Positions 22,625-31,754 of a stretch of DNA of 64,000 nucleotides are shown in pieces (the stretch's first letter is position 1; each line of letters begins with the position of its first letter). The stretch is from contig NZ_PDOC01000003.1 in the NCBI RefSeq assembly GCF_002760655.1, positions 62,001 through 126,000 on the forward strand, read 5' to 3'. The notes beneath the pieces were generated by a model. It was not told the DNA's origin and made no database searches. It was given only the letters and a program-made list of their open reading frames with translations. Made by a program: the position numbers and the translations under genes. The DNA is from Massilia eurypsychrophila (GTDB taxonomy: Bacteria > Pseudomonadota > Gammaproteobacteria > Burkholderiales > Burkholderiaceae_D).

Positions 22625-22680
22625 CTTCTATTCTTGCGCGCCCGCGGTCTGGCCGCATGGGCTCAGACCTGTCACCTTGG

Positions 22681-23427
22681 CTAGGCCAGCAGCAAAAACA
22701 CCGTCGGCTTCTTGTGAAAATCGGGCATCTTGCCGCTCGCCAGCAGTCCTTTCCACTTTGCCCCGCTGAGCGTGCGGATCGACTCGGTCGGCAAGCTCAG
22801 GTCGGTTGCGACGCAGATCAGCGTCGCCGGCGCGCAGGTGCCCACCAGCGCCTCGAGCATCGCGCCGTTGCGGTAGGGCGTCTCGATCAGCAACTGGGTC
22901 TGTTTCTCGCGGCTGGACCGTTGCTCGAGTTCCTTGATGCGCTTGGCGCGCAGTGCCGCATCGGTGGGCAGATAGCCGTTGAAAGCGAAACTCTGTCCGT
23001 TCAGTCCGCTGGCCATCACTGCCAGCAGCAGCGACGACGGCCCGACCAGCGGCTTGACGGTGATGCCGTGCTGATGCGCGAGACGCACCAGGTCCGCGCC
23101 CGGGTCGGCCACTGCCGGCACGCCTGCCTCCGACACCAGGCCGGCATCGCGTCCGGCCAACAGCGGCGCCAGCAGGCCGGCGAGGGCGGCCGGTGGCGTA
23201 TTCACGTTCAACTCCGCGATCTCGATTTCCTGCAGCGGTTTCGCCAGCGGATGGTCGATCGCGATCAGTTTTAAAAAGCCGCGCGCGGTCTTGGCGTTTT
23301 CGGCGACGAAGTAATCGAGCCGCGCCGTCAGCGCCTGGACGTTGGTCGGAATGATATGGTTCAGCGCGCCGGGCGCCGGCTCGGTGGTGCCGAGCGTGTT
23401 AGGAATCAGGTAGAGAGTGCCAAGCAT
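22681..23427 (-). CDS. SAM-dependent methyltransferase of the RsmI/tetrapyrrole-methylase family
   Basis: The 248-residue product shows the tetrapyrrole-methylase fold shared with RsmI: LYLIPNTLGTTEP at the N-terminus, the SEAGVPAVADPG loop near 98-109 and KPLVGPSSLLLAVMASG near 125. RsmI proper methylates C1402 of 16S rRNA and is usually about 280 residues. This shorter paralogue is often found next to maf in Burkholderiales, and its target is not established. It is followed by maf-side repeats upstream (23453-23649). Confidence 0.85.
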   Translation of the reverse strand: MLGTLYLIPNTLGTTEPAPGALNHIIPTNVQALTARLDYFVAENAKTARGFLKLIAIDHPLAKPLQEIEIAELNVNTPPAALAGLLAPLLAGRDAGLVSEAGVPAVADPGADLVRLAHQHGITVKPLVGPSSLLLAVMASGLNGQSFAFNGYLPTDAALRAKRIKELEQRSSREKQTQLLIETPYRNGAMLEALVGTCAPATLICVATDLSLPTESIRTLSGAKWKGLLASGKMPDFHKKPTVFLLLA

Positions 23428-23452
23428 GTTGTTCTATAAAGTAACGTTAAAA

Positions 23453-23649
23453 AATTGGGGTCAGACCCGTTTCTTAAGCGGGCATTGGCGCCTATCGCCG
23501 TCATTTAAACGGGTCTGACCCCAATTTATGTTTGGGGCGAAATCACCGACATAGCAGGTGATCTGACGGGAAAAAAATCGGGGTCAGACCCGTTTGTTGA
23601 ACGGCGCCGCTGTCGTTTAGCCATCGATTAAACGGGTCTGACCCCAATT
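23453..23649. repeat. two tandem GGGGTCAGACCCGTTT inverted-repeat units
   Basis: Unit 1: AATTGGGGTCAGACCCGTTT at 23453-23472 is mirrored by AAACGGGTCTGACCCCAATT at 23507-23526. Unit 2: CGGGGTCAGACCCGTTT from 23580 is mirrored at 23630-23649. The inner loops differ. Both could form long hairpins between the convergent-end region of the methylase gene promoter and the maf stop. They belong to the same family as 2727-2951 and 19941-19979. Confidence 0.85.
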
Positions 23650-23661
23650 GTTTTTGGCTGG

Positions 23662-24276
23662 CTAAAGGCCGAAAAAGCGGACGCCGGCCTTGCGCAGCAT
23701 TGCGGTGAGGGCGATCATCGGCAAGCCCGTCAGCGCGGTCGGGTCGCTGCTGTCGATGCGCTCGAGGATGGTGATGCCGAGCCCTTCGTTCTTGGCGCTG
23801 CCGGCGCAATCGTAAGGCTGGTCGATGCGCAGGTAGGCATCGAGCTCGGCATCGGGCAGGTCGCGGAACGTGACCACCGTCTGGATGTTTTCGAGCTGCG
23901 CCGGCCCGGTCAGCGCGCTGGCGCGGCCGTCCCACACGCACAGCGCAGTGTGGAAGACGACTTTGCGGCCGCGCATTTTCTGCAGCTGGGCAAGCGCACG
24001 CGCGTGGTCGCCCGGTTTGCCGATCTGCTCGCCGTCGAGCGTGGCGACCTGGTCCGAACCGATGACGATGCTGCCAGGCGCCCGCTGCGCCACCGCCGCC
24101 GCTTTCTCGCGCGCCAGCCGCAGCGCCGTCGCTTCCGGCGCTTCGCCAGGCAACGCTGTTTCGATGATGTCTGGCACCATCACGTCGAACGGCAGGCGCA
24201 GGCGCTCGAGCAATTCGCGCCGATACGGCGAACTGGATGCAAGAATCAGGCGGGAAGGGGCAGAACTTGGTATCAT
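23662..24276 (-). CDS. Maf/YceF-type nucleotide pyrophosphatase
   Basis: Maf proteins hydrolyse non-canonical or methylated nucleoside triphosphates; the YceF branch prefers m7GTP. The 204-residue product has the N-terminal LILASSSPYRRELLERL, the EKAAAVA helix, the GSDQVA motif near 74 and the YDCAGSAKNEGLG segment. Location beside yceD (24430, divergent) mirrors the classical yceF-yceD-rpmF-plsX order and supports the YceF assignment. The 153-bp divergent gap holds the yceD promoter. Confidence 0.92.
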   Translation of the reverse strand: MIPSSAPSRLILASSSPYRRELLERLRLPFDVMVPDIIETALPGEAPEATALRLAREKAAAVAQRAPGSIVIGSDQVATLDGEQIGKPGDHARALAQLQKMRGRKVVFHTALCVWDGRASALTGPAQLENIQTVVTFRDLPDAELDAYLRIDQPYDCAGSAKNEGLGITILERIDSSDPTALTGLPMIALTAMLRKAGVRFFGL

Positions 24277-24371
24277 GATGGACTCGATGGGGGCGGTTTA
24301 TGGCTTTCGTGGTGCAAACAACAGGTCTGCAACACGTGTCGCCCGCTGGTGCAAAAAAATGCGCCAAGTCT

Positions 24372-24401
24372 TTGACTGCATGGCGTTAAGCCTGTTATTA
24401 T
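24372..24401 (+). promoter_or_regulatory. sigma-70 promoter of the yceD-rpmF-plsX-fab operon
   Basis: TTGACT (24372-24377) and TATTAT (24396-24401) are spaced 18 bp apart, 28 bp before the yceD ATG. Confidence 0.6.
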
Positions 24402-24429
24402 CGCAGGTTTTCTCGGGGTAGTTTCTCAA

Positions 24430-24927
24430 ATGAGCGCTTTTGTCATCGACGCTTTTGAATTTAGTCGAACCAACAGCCACCGCGACGGCGTCACGCCTGT
24501 CGCCGAGATGAGCCGGTTAAGTAAGGATTGTGCCGACCAGTCTGGCGAGATCGCCTGGACGGTCGAAGGCGGCGTCACCAGCCACGGCTATCCGTCGATC
24601 ACCTTGGCGGTGTCCGGCACGGTGCAACTGGTGTGCCAGCGTTGCCTCGCCCCGTTTGCTTACGAGATGGATTCTTCCACCATGCTCGTGCTCGGCAAAG
24701 ATGACGAGGAAGCCGACCAGATTGAGGAAATCGTCGACGACGAGAGTATCGACGTGATCGTCGGCAGCCGCACCACCGACCTGCGCGATCTGATCGAAGA
24801 CGAGGCGCTGCTGGCCCTGCCGCAGGTGCCGAAGCACGAGGTGTGCCCCGACAGCAAGCTGATCGACGCGCTGAAGACCGACAAGCCGTCGCCGTTCTCG
24901 GTCTTGAAAGACCTGAAACCAGAATAA
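24430..24927 (+). CDS. yceD: YceD (DUF177), 23S rRNA accumulation protein
   Basis: YceD is needed for normal 23S rRNA levels and is conserved upstream of rpmF. The 165-residue acidic product contains the CQRCLAPF pair near residue 76 and the acidic DDEEADQIEEIVDDESIDV stretch, followed by the LRDLIEDEALLALP helix and VCP at the end, all typical of DUF177. It is the first gene of the ribosomal/fatty-acid block. The gap of 192 bp to rpmF is larger than usual and may hold a second promoter. Confidence 0.92.
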   Translation: MSAFVIDAFEFSRTNSHRDGVTPVAEMSRLSKDCADQSGEIAWTVEGGVTSHGYPSITLAVSGTVQLVCQRCLAPFAYEMDSSTMLVLGKDDEEADQIEEIVDDESIDVIVGSRTTDLRDLIEDEALLALPQVPKHEVCPDSKLIDALKTDKPSPFSVLKDLKPE

Positions 24928-25119
24928 GCAGTACCGAATAAGCAGTACGTAGAGAACGTGTCAAACGCGTGTAGTAATCGAGTATGGCAGTGTTAGTAGG
25001 AAATGCAGCAAAAGCGTTAAACATGTCGGTGAGAATCATTTGCCGCTGGGATACTCGATTCGCATGTATTTGCTAATCGAATGTGTTAGAATTTTAGAAC
25101 TTATGTATTAGGAGTTATC

Positions 25120-25302
25120 ATGGCAGTTCAGCAAAATAAGAAGTCCCCTTCGAAGCGCGGCATGCACCGTTCGCACGATTTCCTGGTTGCTCCGCAGCTC
25201 GGTATCGAGCCTACGACTGGTGAAACGCACCTGCGTCACCATATCAGCCCGAACGGCTTCTACCGTGGCCGTAAAGTTCTCAAGACCAAGAACGACGAGT
25301 AA
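25120..25302 (+). CDS. rpmF: 50S ribosomal protein L32
   Basis: The 60-residue product begins [20 protein letters not shown] and ends with the [14 protein letters not shown] segment of bacterial L32. It lacks the CxxC zinc pairs of some L32 proteins, as in most Betaproteobacteria. A good ribosome site (TAGGAG) lies 8 bp upstream. It is followed by a terminator-like hairpin that may reduce readthrough into plsX. Confidence 0.97.
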   Translation: MAVQQNKKSPSKRGMHRSHDFLVAPQLGIEPTTGETHLRHHISPNGFYRGRKVLKTKNDE

Positions 25303-25331
25303 TCGACGTTTTAGTTTCGAGTAAGATGAGG

Positions 25332-25373
25332 GCGGTGCGACGCATTTTTTCTGCGTGGCGCCGCTTTTTCTTT
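25332..25373 (+). terminator. partial terminator/attenuator between rpmF and plsX
   Basis: GCGGTGCGACGCA pairs, with two mismatches, with TGCGTGGCGCCGC across a TTTTTTC loop, followed by TTTTTCTTT. It probably sets the ratio of ribosomal protein to lipid-enzyme expression. Confidence 0.65.
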
Positions 25374-25495
25374 GCCCTCGGCTGCAATCAACACTTGCAC
25401 ACCGTCATTTTGATTTACGCTGACTCTGCCTGGCGCTCGCCCACAGATCGCATCCTGCCGCCTGCCATGTTCGAGCCGCGGTACGCACCTTACAA

Positions 25496-26572
25496 ATGAC
25501 AATTACACTTTCGATAGACTGCATGGGGGGCGATCATGGCAGCGCCATCACCATTCCCGCAGCCATTTCCTTCCTCGCGCACGAGCCGGAAGCCGCTCTG
25601 ATTCTGGTCGGCCTCGAAGCCGAACTGCGCGCCGAATTGAAGCGCCTGAAGGCCTACAGCCACCCCCGCATCACCGTGCAGCACGCCGCCGAAGTGGTGG
25701 CGATGGACGATCCGCTCGAAGTGGCGCTGCGCCGCAAGAAGGATTCGTCGATGCGGGTGGCGGTCGAGATGGTCAAAGATGGCAAGGCCCAGGCCTGCGT
25801 ATCCGCCGGCAATACGGCCGCCCTGATGGCGATCTCGCGCTACGTGCTCAAGACCATGCAGGGCGTCGACCGTCCGGCCATCTGCGGCATCATGCCGAAC
25901 CAGAAGAACGGCCCGACCTACATGCTCGACCTGGGCGCCAACGTCGACTGCGAACCGCATCACCTGCACCAGTTCGCGGTGATGGGCTCGGTCCTGTTCT
26001 CGGCGATGGAACGCACCGCGCGCCCGACCATCGGCCTGCTCAACGTCGGTACCGAAGACATCAAGGGCAATGAGGTCGTGAAAGCGACCGGCAAGCTGCT
26101 GCAGGAAGACCATGCACGCGGCAAGCTCAACTTCTACGGCAACGTCGAAGGCAACGATATCTTCAAGGGCACGACCGACGTCATCGTCTGCGACGGCTTC
26201 GTCGGCAACGTCACGCTGAAAGCGGCAGAAGGCCTCGGCCGCTTCATGAAGGACGTCATGAACACCGAGTTCCGGCGCAACCCGCTGACGATGATCGGCG
26301 CGCTGATCGCCGGCGGCGCCCTCAAGCAGATCCGCAATCGCTTCAATCCGTCGCGCTACAACGGTGCCAGCCTGCTCGGCTTGCGTGGCCTGGTGTTCAA
26401 GAGCCACGGCAGTGCCGATGCCTACTCGTTCGAGTGGGCACTCAAGCGCGCCTTCGATGCTGCAAAATACAACGTGCAGGAACAGCTATCGGCAATGATT
26501 GCCGAGCTGATACCATGCACACCTGACCGCAGCGCGGTGATCGAACCGGCAGTGCCAGGCTCAACAATTTAA
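25496..26572 (+). CDS. plsX: phosphate acyltransferase PlsX
   Basis: PlsX converts acyl-ACP to acyl-phosphate for phospholipid synthesis. The 358-residue product begins [13 protein letters not shown] and has the [10 protein letters not shown] motif near 101 and the [12 protein letters not shown] segment near 237. Length and landmarks fit the family. It is 15 bp upstream of fabH and is part of the same operon. Confidence 0.96.
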   Translation: MTITLSIDCMGGDHGSAITIPAAISFLAHEPEAALILVGLEAELRAELKRLKAYSHPRITVQHAAEVVAMDDPLEVALRRKKDSSMRVAVEMVKDGKAQACVSAGNTAALMAISRYVLKTMQGVDRPAICGIMPNQKNGPTYMLDLGANVDCEPHHLHQFAVMGSVLFSAMERTARPTIGLLNVGTEDIKGNEVVKATGKLLQEDHARGKLNFYGNVEGNDIFKGTTDVIVCDGFVGNVTLKAAEGLGRFMKDVMNTEFRRNPLTMIGALIAGGALKQIRNRFNPSRYNGASLLGLRGLVFKSHGSADAYSFEWALKRAFDAAKYNVQEQLSAMIAELIPCTPDRSAVIEPAVPGSTI

Positions 26573-26587
26573 GCAGGACGGCTAGCA

Positions 26588-27574
26588 ATGACTCTGTATA
26601 GCAAAATTATCGGTACCGGCAGCTACCTGCCGCGGCAACGGGTGACCAACGCCGACCTGACCGCGCAATTGGCGGCCAAGGGCGTCGAAACATCCGACGA
26701 ATGGATTTTTTCCCGCAGCGGCATCTCGGCGCGCCACTTCGCCGCGCCGGACCAGTTGTCGTCCGACCTGGCAGTGGCGGCGGCAAAACAGGCGCTGGCG
26801 ATGGCCGACAAGCAGCCGCACGACATCGATCTCGTCATCGTCGCCAGTTCGACGCCGGATTTCTACGGAAGTTTCCCAAGCACGGCGTGCATCGTCCAGC
26901 GCAAGCTCGGCATGACCAACCACAGCGCCGCCTTCGACGTCCAGGCTGTCTGTAGCGGCTTCGTCTACGCGGTCTCGGTAGCGGACGCATTCATCAAGGC
27001 CGGCGCCCACAAGAACGTGCTGGTGATTGGCGCCGAAGTGTTTTCGCGCATCCTCAATTTCGACGACCGCACCACCTGCGTGCTGTTCGGCGACGGCGCC
27101 GGCGCCATCGTGCTGACCGCCTCCGAAGAGCCGGGCATCCTGGCGACCAAGCTGCACGCCGACGGCAGCTACGCCGACATCCTCAGCGTGCCGGGCAACC
27201 TGGCCAACGGCGCCATCGCCGGCAGCGGCTTCCTGTACATGGACGGCCCGGCAGTATTCAAGCTGGCCGTTTCGGTGCTCGAGCAGGTCGCCCACGAAGC
27301 GCTCGAACACGCCGGCATGACGGCCGAGCAGCTCGACTGGCTGGTGCCGCACCAGGCCAACATCCGCATCATGAAAAGCACCGCCAAAAAGCTGAACTTG
27401 CCGATCGAAAAAATGGTCGTCACCGTCGACCAGCACGGCAACACGTCGGCCGCATCGATCCCGCTCGCGCTCGACGCAGCGGTGCGCGATGGCCGCATCA
27501 AGCCGGGCCATAATGTTATGATGGAAGGGGTCGGCGGCGGCTTCACGTGGGGCGCGGTTCTGGCGCGGATGTAA
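26588..27574 (+). CDS. fabH: beta-ketoacyl-ACP synthase III (FabH)
   Basis: FabH condenses acetyl-CoA with malonyl-ACP to start fatty-acid synthesis. The 328-residue product has the catalytic triad of the family: Cys in [10 protein letters not shown] near 121, His in [11 protein letters not shown] near 254 and Asn in HGNTSAAS near 284. The [10 protein letters not shown] end is also typical. A short spacer of 42 bp separates it from fabD. Confidence 0.97.
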   Translation: MTLYSKIIGTGSYLPRQRVTNADLTAQLAAKGVETSDEWIFSRSGISARHFAAPDQLSSDLAVAAAKQALAMADKQPHDIDLVIVASSTPDFYGSFPSTACIVQRKLGMTNHSAAFDVQAVCSGFVYAVSVADAFIKAGAHKNVLVIGAEVFSRILNFDDRTTCVLFGDGAGAIVLTASEEPGILATKLHADGSYADILSVPGNLANGAIAGSGFLYMDGPAVFKLAVSVLEQVAHEALEHAGMTAEQLDWLVPHQANIRIMKSTAKKLNLPIEKMVVTVDQHGNTSAASIPLALDAAVRDGRIKPGHNVMMEGVGGGFTWGAVLARM

Positions 27575-27616
27575 GTACGCTTGTTAGAAACCTTATATTT
27601 GGAGCACGACGATTCG

Positions 27617-28558
27617 ATGAGTAAATTCGCATTCCTGTTTCCCGGCCAAGGCTCGCAAGCTGTCGGCATGCTCGCCGGGTTCGCCGGCAACGCCGCCGTC
27701 GCCGAGACCGTCGCCGAAGCGTCCGACGCGCTCAGTTTCGACATCGGCCGCCTGATCGCCGACGGTCCCAAGGAAGAACTCGATCTGACCACCAACACCC
27801 AGCCGGTGATGCTGACCGCGGCGGTGGCGGTGTACCGCGCCTGGCTCGCCGCCGGCGGACCGGCCCCAAGCATGGTGGCCGGCCACAGCCTCGGCGAATA
27901 CTCGGCCCTGGTCGCTGCCGGCGTGATCAAATTCAAGGATGCGGTGCCGCTGGTGCGTTTCCGCGCCGAAGCGATGCAGGCGGCGGTGCCGGTCGGGCAG
28001 GGCGGCATGGCCGTCATCCTCGGCCTTGGCGCCACCGACGTGCGCGCAGTGTGCGTGGAAGCGGCCGCCGCCGCGCCAGGCTCGGTGGTCGAGCCGGTCA
28101 ACTTCAACGAGCCGACCCAGATCGTCATCGCCGGCCACACGGCCGCCGTCGAGCGCGCCTGCGAACTGGCCAAGGCCAAGGGCGCCAAGCGCGCCATGAA
28201 GCTGGCGGTCTCGGCGCCGTTCCACTCGTCGCTGCTACAGCCGGCGTCGGACCGCCTGAACGCCTACATGGCTGGCATCGAGTTCGCCACGCCGTCCATC
28301 GCGCTGGTCAACAACGTCGACGTCGCCATTCAGAACAATCCGCAAGCCATCAAGGATGCATTGGTGCGCCAGGCCGCCAGTCCGGTGCGCTGGGTCGAGA
28401 CGATGGAATACATGGCGGCGCAAGATATTGCCAGCGTGATCGAATGCGCCCCGAGCAAGGTGCTGATCGGCATGGCTAAGCGCATCGATGCGCGCCTGGT
28501 CGGCGAAGCGCTGGTGGACCAGGCCGCGCTCGACCGGGTGCTGGCCACGCTGGCCTGA
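27617..28558 (+). CDS. fabD: malonyl-CoA:ACP transacylase (FabD)
   Basis: FabD loads malonyl groups onto acyl carrier protein. The 313-residue product starts MSKFAFLFPGQGSQAVGM, with the catalytic GHSLGEYSAL serine near 92 and an active-site His in the SAPFHSSLL segment. An upstream in-frame start at 27581 would add 12 residues not seen in the family, so 27617 was chosen. A strong GC hairpin follows before fabG. Confidence 0.97.
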   Translation: MSKFAFLFPGQGSQAVGMLAGFAGNAAVAETVAEASDALSFDIGRLIADGPKEELDLTTNTQPVMLTAAVAVYRAWLAAGGPAPSMVAGHSLGEYSALVAAGVIKFKDAVPLVRFRAEAMQAAVPVGQGGMAVILGLGATDVRAVCVEAAAAAPGSVVEPVNFNEPTQIVIAGHTAAVERACELAKAKGAKRAMKLAVSAPFHSSLLQPASDRLNAYMAGIEFATPSIALVNNVDVAIQNNPQAIKDALVRQAASPVRWVETMEYMAAQDIASVIECAPSKVLIGMAKRIDARLVGEALVDQAALDRVLATLA

Positions 28559-28566
28559 TGGCCAAA

Positions 28567-28593
28567 GCGGCGCCCGCCGTACGCGGGCGCCGC
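28567..28593 (+). other. intercistronic hairpin between fabD and fabG
   Basis: An 11-bp perfect stem GCGGCGCCCGC / GCGGGCGCCGC closes a 5-nt loop and has no T-run. It is more likely an mRNA processing or stability element than a full terminator. Confidence 0.55.
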
Positions 28594-28617
28594 AGCTACT
28601 AACTAATAAGGATAACC

Positions 28618-29355
28618 ATGAATCTGGAAAATCAAGTCGCGCTGGTCACCGGCGCATCGCGCGGCATTGGCAAGGCGATCGCCCTCGAACTGGCGCGCCA
28701 GGGCGCCAAGGTGGTCGGCACCGCCACCACCGACAGCGGTGCGGCCGCCATTTCGGATTACCTGAAGGAATTCGGCGGCAAGGGCGTGATGCTGAACGTG
28801 ACCGATGCGCCCGCCTGCGCGGCCACGGTGGCCGATGTCCAGGCCAGCTACGGCAGCCTGTCGATCCTGGTCAACAATGCCGGCATTACGCAGGACCAGT
28901 TGGCCATGCGCATGAAGGATGAAGAGTGGGACAACGTCATCTCGACCAACCTGAACGCGGTGGGCCGGCTGGCGCGCGCTGTTCTGCGTGGCATGATGAA
29001 AGCCAAACATGGGCGTATTATTAACATCACGTCGGTGGTAGCATCGTCGGGCAATCCGGGGCAGATGAATTACGCCGCGGCGAAAGCCGGCGTGGAAGGC
29101 ATGAGCCGCGCACTGGCGCGCGAAATCGGCAGCCGCAACATCACGGTCAACTGCGTCGCGCCCGGTTTCATCGATACCGACATGACCAAAGGGCTCGGTG
29201 CCGACCAGCACGCAGCCTTGCTGACCCAGATTCCGCTGGCCCGCCTCGGCGCGCCGGCAGACATTGCTCACGCGGTCGCTTTCCTGGCCGGGCCGCAGGC
29301 AGCCTACATCACGGGCACCACCTTGCACGTGAATGGCGGCATGTACATGAATTGA
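28618..29355 (+). CDS. fabG: 3-oxoacyl-ACP reductase (FabG)
   Basis: FabG reduces 3-ketoacyl-ACP with NADPH. The 245-residue short-chain dehydrogenase shows the cofactor loop TGASRGIGKAIA at 13-24, the NNAGIT motif near 86, the catalytic Ser near 139 and YAAAKAG near 152, which contains Tyr and Lys. The ribosome site AAGGATAACC precedes ATG. It lies in the expected place between fabD and acpP. Confidence 0.97.
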   Translation: MNLENQVALVTGASRGIGKAIALELARQGAKVVGTATTDSGAAAISDYLKEFGGKGVMLNVTDAPACAATVADVQASYGSLSILVNNAGITQDQLAMRMKDEEWDNVISTNLNAVGRLARAVLRGMMKAKHGRIINITSVVASSGNPGQMNYAAAKAGVEGMSRALAREIGSRNITVNCVAPGFIDTDMTKGLGADQHAALLTQIPLARLGAPADIAHAVAFLAGPQAAYITGTTLHVNGGMYMN

Positions 29356-29451
29356 TGCAGGTTTGTCTGAAGTCGGGCAGAATTGGCGCAGGGCGCCAGG
29401 TGTGCGATTCCCGTAAAATCTCATCTTTTAGCAGGGCTTTCGGTCGAGTTA

Positions 29452-29462
29452 GTGTCAGACAC
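29452..29462. repeat. GTGTCAGACAC palindrome upstream of acpP
   Basis: An 11-bp palindrome GTGTC-A-GACAC lies 9 bp before the predicted acpP -35 box. It resembles half of the GGTGTCTGACACC repeats common in Burkholderiales and is related to the GGGGTCAGACC family seen elsewhere here. It could also be an operator. Confidence 0.4.
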
Positions 29463-29470
29463 CGAAATTA

Positions 29471-29498
29471 GTTTCACAACGCGCAAACCTGATAAAAT
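29471..29498 (+). promoter_or_regulatory. predicted acpP promoter
   Basis: GTTTCA (29471-29476) and TAAAAT (29493-29498), spaced 16 bp, lie 39 bp before the acpP ATG. A separate acpP promoter fits the high demand for acyl carrier protein. Confidence 0.45.
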
Positions 29499-29537
29499 GC
29501 GCGCACTTTCCGTTACACACACATTGGAGCCTATAAC

Positions 29538-29777
29538 ATGTCGGATATCGAACAACGCGTTAAAAAAATCGTCGCTGAGCAACTCGGTGTTGCAGAAGTA
29601 GACATCAAAATCGAGTCCTCGTTCGTTGACGACCTCGGCGCAGATTCCCTCGACACGGTCGAACTGGTGATGGCACTGGAAGACGAATTCGAAATGGAAA
29701 TCCCGGACGAGCAGGCTGAAAAGATCACGACCGTGAAGCAGGCAATCGACTACGCTACCGCGCACGTCAAGGCCTAA
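29538..29777 (+). CDS. acpP: acyl carrier protein
   Basis: AcpP carries growing acyl chains on a phosphopantetheine arm. The 79-residue acidic protein has the attachment motif [13 protein letters not shown] with Ser37 as the modified residue. A TTGGAG ribosome site precedes ATG. The enzyme that adds the arm, AcpS, is encoded 12 kb downstream at 41491. Confidence 0.98.
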   Translation: MSDIEQRVKKIVAEQLGVAEVDIKIESSFVDDLGADSLDTVELVMALEDEFEMEIPDEQAEKITTVKQAIDYATAHVKA

Positions 29778-29806
29778 GCTTCATTTAGCATTCCAGGAGA
29801 AATCGC

Positions 29807-31057
29807 TTGAGCCGTTCACGAAACCGTCGTGTGGTCGTTACCGGCCTGGGCTGCGTCTCCCCTATCGGCAACACGATTGCCGAAAGTTGGAGCGCGGCGC
29901 TGGCCGGCAAGTCCGGCATTGCCAATATCACCAAGTTCGACGCAGAGCCGTTTTCGACCCGCTTCGCGGGCGAAGTCAAAGGCTTCAATATCGAGGATTA
30001 CATCTCCGGTAAAGAAGCGCGCCACATGGATACGTTCATCCATTTCGGCATGGCAGCAGGGATCCAGGCGTTGCAGGATTCCGGCCTCGTCGTGACCGAA
30101 GAAAATGCCGACCGTATTGGCGTCATCGTCGGTTCCGGCATCGGCGGCCTGCCGATGATCGAAGAGACCAAGGAAGACTACGACAAGCGCGGCCCGCGCC
30201 GCATTTCGCCGTTTTTTGTGCCCGCGTCGATCATCAACATGATCTCCGGCGACCTGTCCATCAAGTACGGCCTGCGCGGCCCGAACCTGGCCATTGTCAC
30301 CGCCTGCACCACCGGTTTGCATTGCATCGGCGCGGCCGGCCGCCTGATCGAATACGGCGACGCCGACGTCATGATTGCCGGCGGCGCCGAGTCGACCATC
30401 TCGCCGCTGGGCCTGGGCGGTTTCGCCTCGGCCAAGGCGCTGTCGTCGCGCAACGATGATCCTGCCACCGCATCGCGTCCATGGGACCGCGACCGCGACG
30501 GCTTCGTCCTCGGCGAAGGCGCCGGCGTCATGGTGCTCGAAGAGTACGAGCATGCCAAGGCGCGTGGCGCGACCATCTACGCCGAGCTGATCGGCTTCGG
30601 CATGAGCGCCGACGCCTATCACATGACGTCGCCGGTCGAAGACGGCGCCGGCGCCAGCCGTTGCATGGTGTCCGCGCTGAACAACGCCGGCATCAACTTC
30701 GACCAGGTGCATTACGTCAACGCGCACGGCACCTCGACGCCGCAGGGCGACCTGGCCGAAGTGCAGGGCTTGAAAAAGACCTTTGGCGACCACGCCAAGA
30801 AGCTGGTGGTCAACTCGACCAAGTCGATGACCGGCCACCTGCTTGGCGGCGCCGGCGGCATCGAGGCCGTGTTTACCGTGCTGGCGATGCACCACCAGGT
30901 GTCACCACCGACGATCAACATTTTCAACCAGGATCCGTCGTGCGATCTGGACTTCTGCGCCAACATCGCGCGGGACATGAAGATCGAGTATGCGGTGAAG
31001 AACTCGTTCGGCTTCGGCGGTACCAACGGCTCGCTGGTGTTTGCCAAGGCGCCGTAA
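29807..31057 (+). CDS. fabF: beta-ketoacyl-ACP synthase II (FabF)
   Basis: FabF elongates acyl-ACP chains. The 416-residue product has the nucleophile in VTACTTGLH (Cys167), the [11 protein letters not shown] His motif near 307 and the [13 protein letters not shown] motif near 340. The start is the rare TTG at 29807, set by a good AGGAGA site 6 bp upstream and by the [13 protein letters not shown] beginning. No ATG is available at the right place. A strong terminator follows at 31105. Confidence 0.97.
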   Translation: MSRSRNRRVVVTGLGCVSPIGNTIAESWSAALAGKSGIANITKFDAEPFSTRFAGEVKGFNIEDYISGKEARHMDTFIHFGMAAGIQALQDSGLVVTEENADRIGVIVGSGIGGLPMIEETKEDYDKRGPRRISPFFVPASIINMISGDLSIKYGLRGPNLAIVTACTTGLHCIGAAGRLIEYGDADVMIAGGAESTISPLGLGGFASAKALSSRNDDPATASRPWDRDRDGFVLGEGAGVMVLEEYEHAKARGATIYAELIGFGMSADAYHMTSPVEDGAGASRCMVSALNNAGINFDQVHYVNAHGTSTPQGDLAEVQGLKKTFGDHAKKLVVNSTKSMTGHLLGGAGGIEAVFTVLAMHHQVSPPTINIFNQDPSCDLDFCANIARDMKIEYAVKNSFGFGGTNGSLVFAKAP

Positions 31058-31104
31058 GCGCACACCACGGCGGCCGTAAAAAGACGGCCGTTAGCGTGAA
31101 CCTC

Positions 31105-31145
31105 AAACGCCCATCCTTGTCGAAAGGATGGGCGTTTGACTTTTC
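31105..31145 (+). terminator. terminator of the fatty-acid operon
   Basis: AAACGCCCATCCTT (31105-31118) pairs perfectly with AAGGATGGGCGTTT (31124-31137), followed by GACTTTTC. The 14-bp stem is the strongest hairpin in the block. Confidence 0.85.
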
Positions 31146-31201
31146 AGCCTTCAGCTTTGCGTGGCCGGCGCTCCGTCGCCGCCCGTTCAACTTCCTTCCT
31201 C

Positions 31202-31657
31202 ATGTCGATTGCGGTGTCTGCCGTCATTGTTTCGTCGCGCGTGCTGCGCTGGGCGATGCTGTGCTATGGCCTTGCCAGCGTCGGCGCCGGCATCGCGCTC
31301 GCGCTTGCTGGGTCGCGCCTGGCCGGCCTGCAGTGGGCCGCGGCGCTGGCCTGCATGCTCGCCGGCGCAGCTGTGCTGTGCTCGCCAGCACCCGGCCGAA
31401 ATGTGCGCCGGATTGATATTTCTGGAGTCGGCCAGCTACGGCTGACGGTACAACAAGGGGTGGGCCAGACGGGCGCCCGTGCCAATGGCATGCGACTTTT
31501 GCCCGGCTCGACCGTCTGGCCGGGCCTGTTGCTGCTGAGACTGCGCGGCGACGACGGCAGGTATTGCGCACTGGTGCTGTTGCCCGACAGCGTGGCGGCG
31601 GGCCAGTTTCGCCGGTTGGCGGTGGCGATTCGCGATGTTGCAGCACGAAAAGAATAA
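31202..31657 (+). CDS. YgfX-family membrane protein
   Basis: The 151-residue product has two membrane segments near 15-35 and 40-60 and a cytoplasmic tail resembling E. coli YgfX: a short strand-rich region followed by LLLLRLRGDDGRYCALVL and the DSVAAGQFRRLAVAIR end. In other bacteria YgfX is coupled to SdhE; no sdhE is nearby here. The start at 31202 (MSIAVSAVIV) was preferred to an upstream frame start that overlaps the fabF terminator. It precedes rpoE, as in related genomes. Confidence 0.65.
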   Translation: MSIAVSAVIVSSRVLRWAMLCYGLASVGAGIALALAGSRLAGLQWAAALACMLAGAAVLCSPAPGRNVRRIDISGVGQLRLTVQQGVGQTGARANGMRLLPGSTVWPGLLLLRLRGDDGRYCALVLLPDSVAAGQFRRLAVAIRDVAARKE

Positions 31658-31682
31658 ATAATCGGAAACCAACAAAAAACTT

Positions 31683-31710
31683 TGAACTTATTGCAGCGGG
31701 CCAACTCTTA
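31683..31710 (+). promoter_or_regulatory. sigma-E-type promoter upstream of rpoE
   Basis: TGAACTT (31683-31689) and TCTTA (31706-31710) are separated by 16 bp, close to the RpoE consensus GGAACTT-N16-TCTGA. It ends 44 bp before the rpoE start and predicts autoregulation. Confidence 0.55.
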
Positions 31711-31754
31711 TACACAAGGAGTCTACGCCGCTGCAACTCACGGGACATGGTGCA

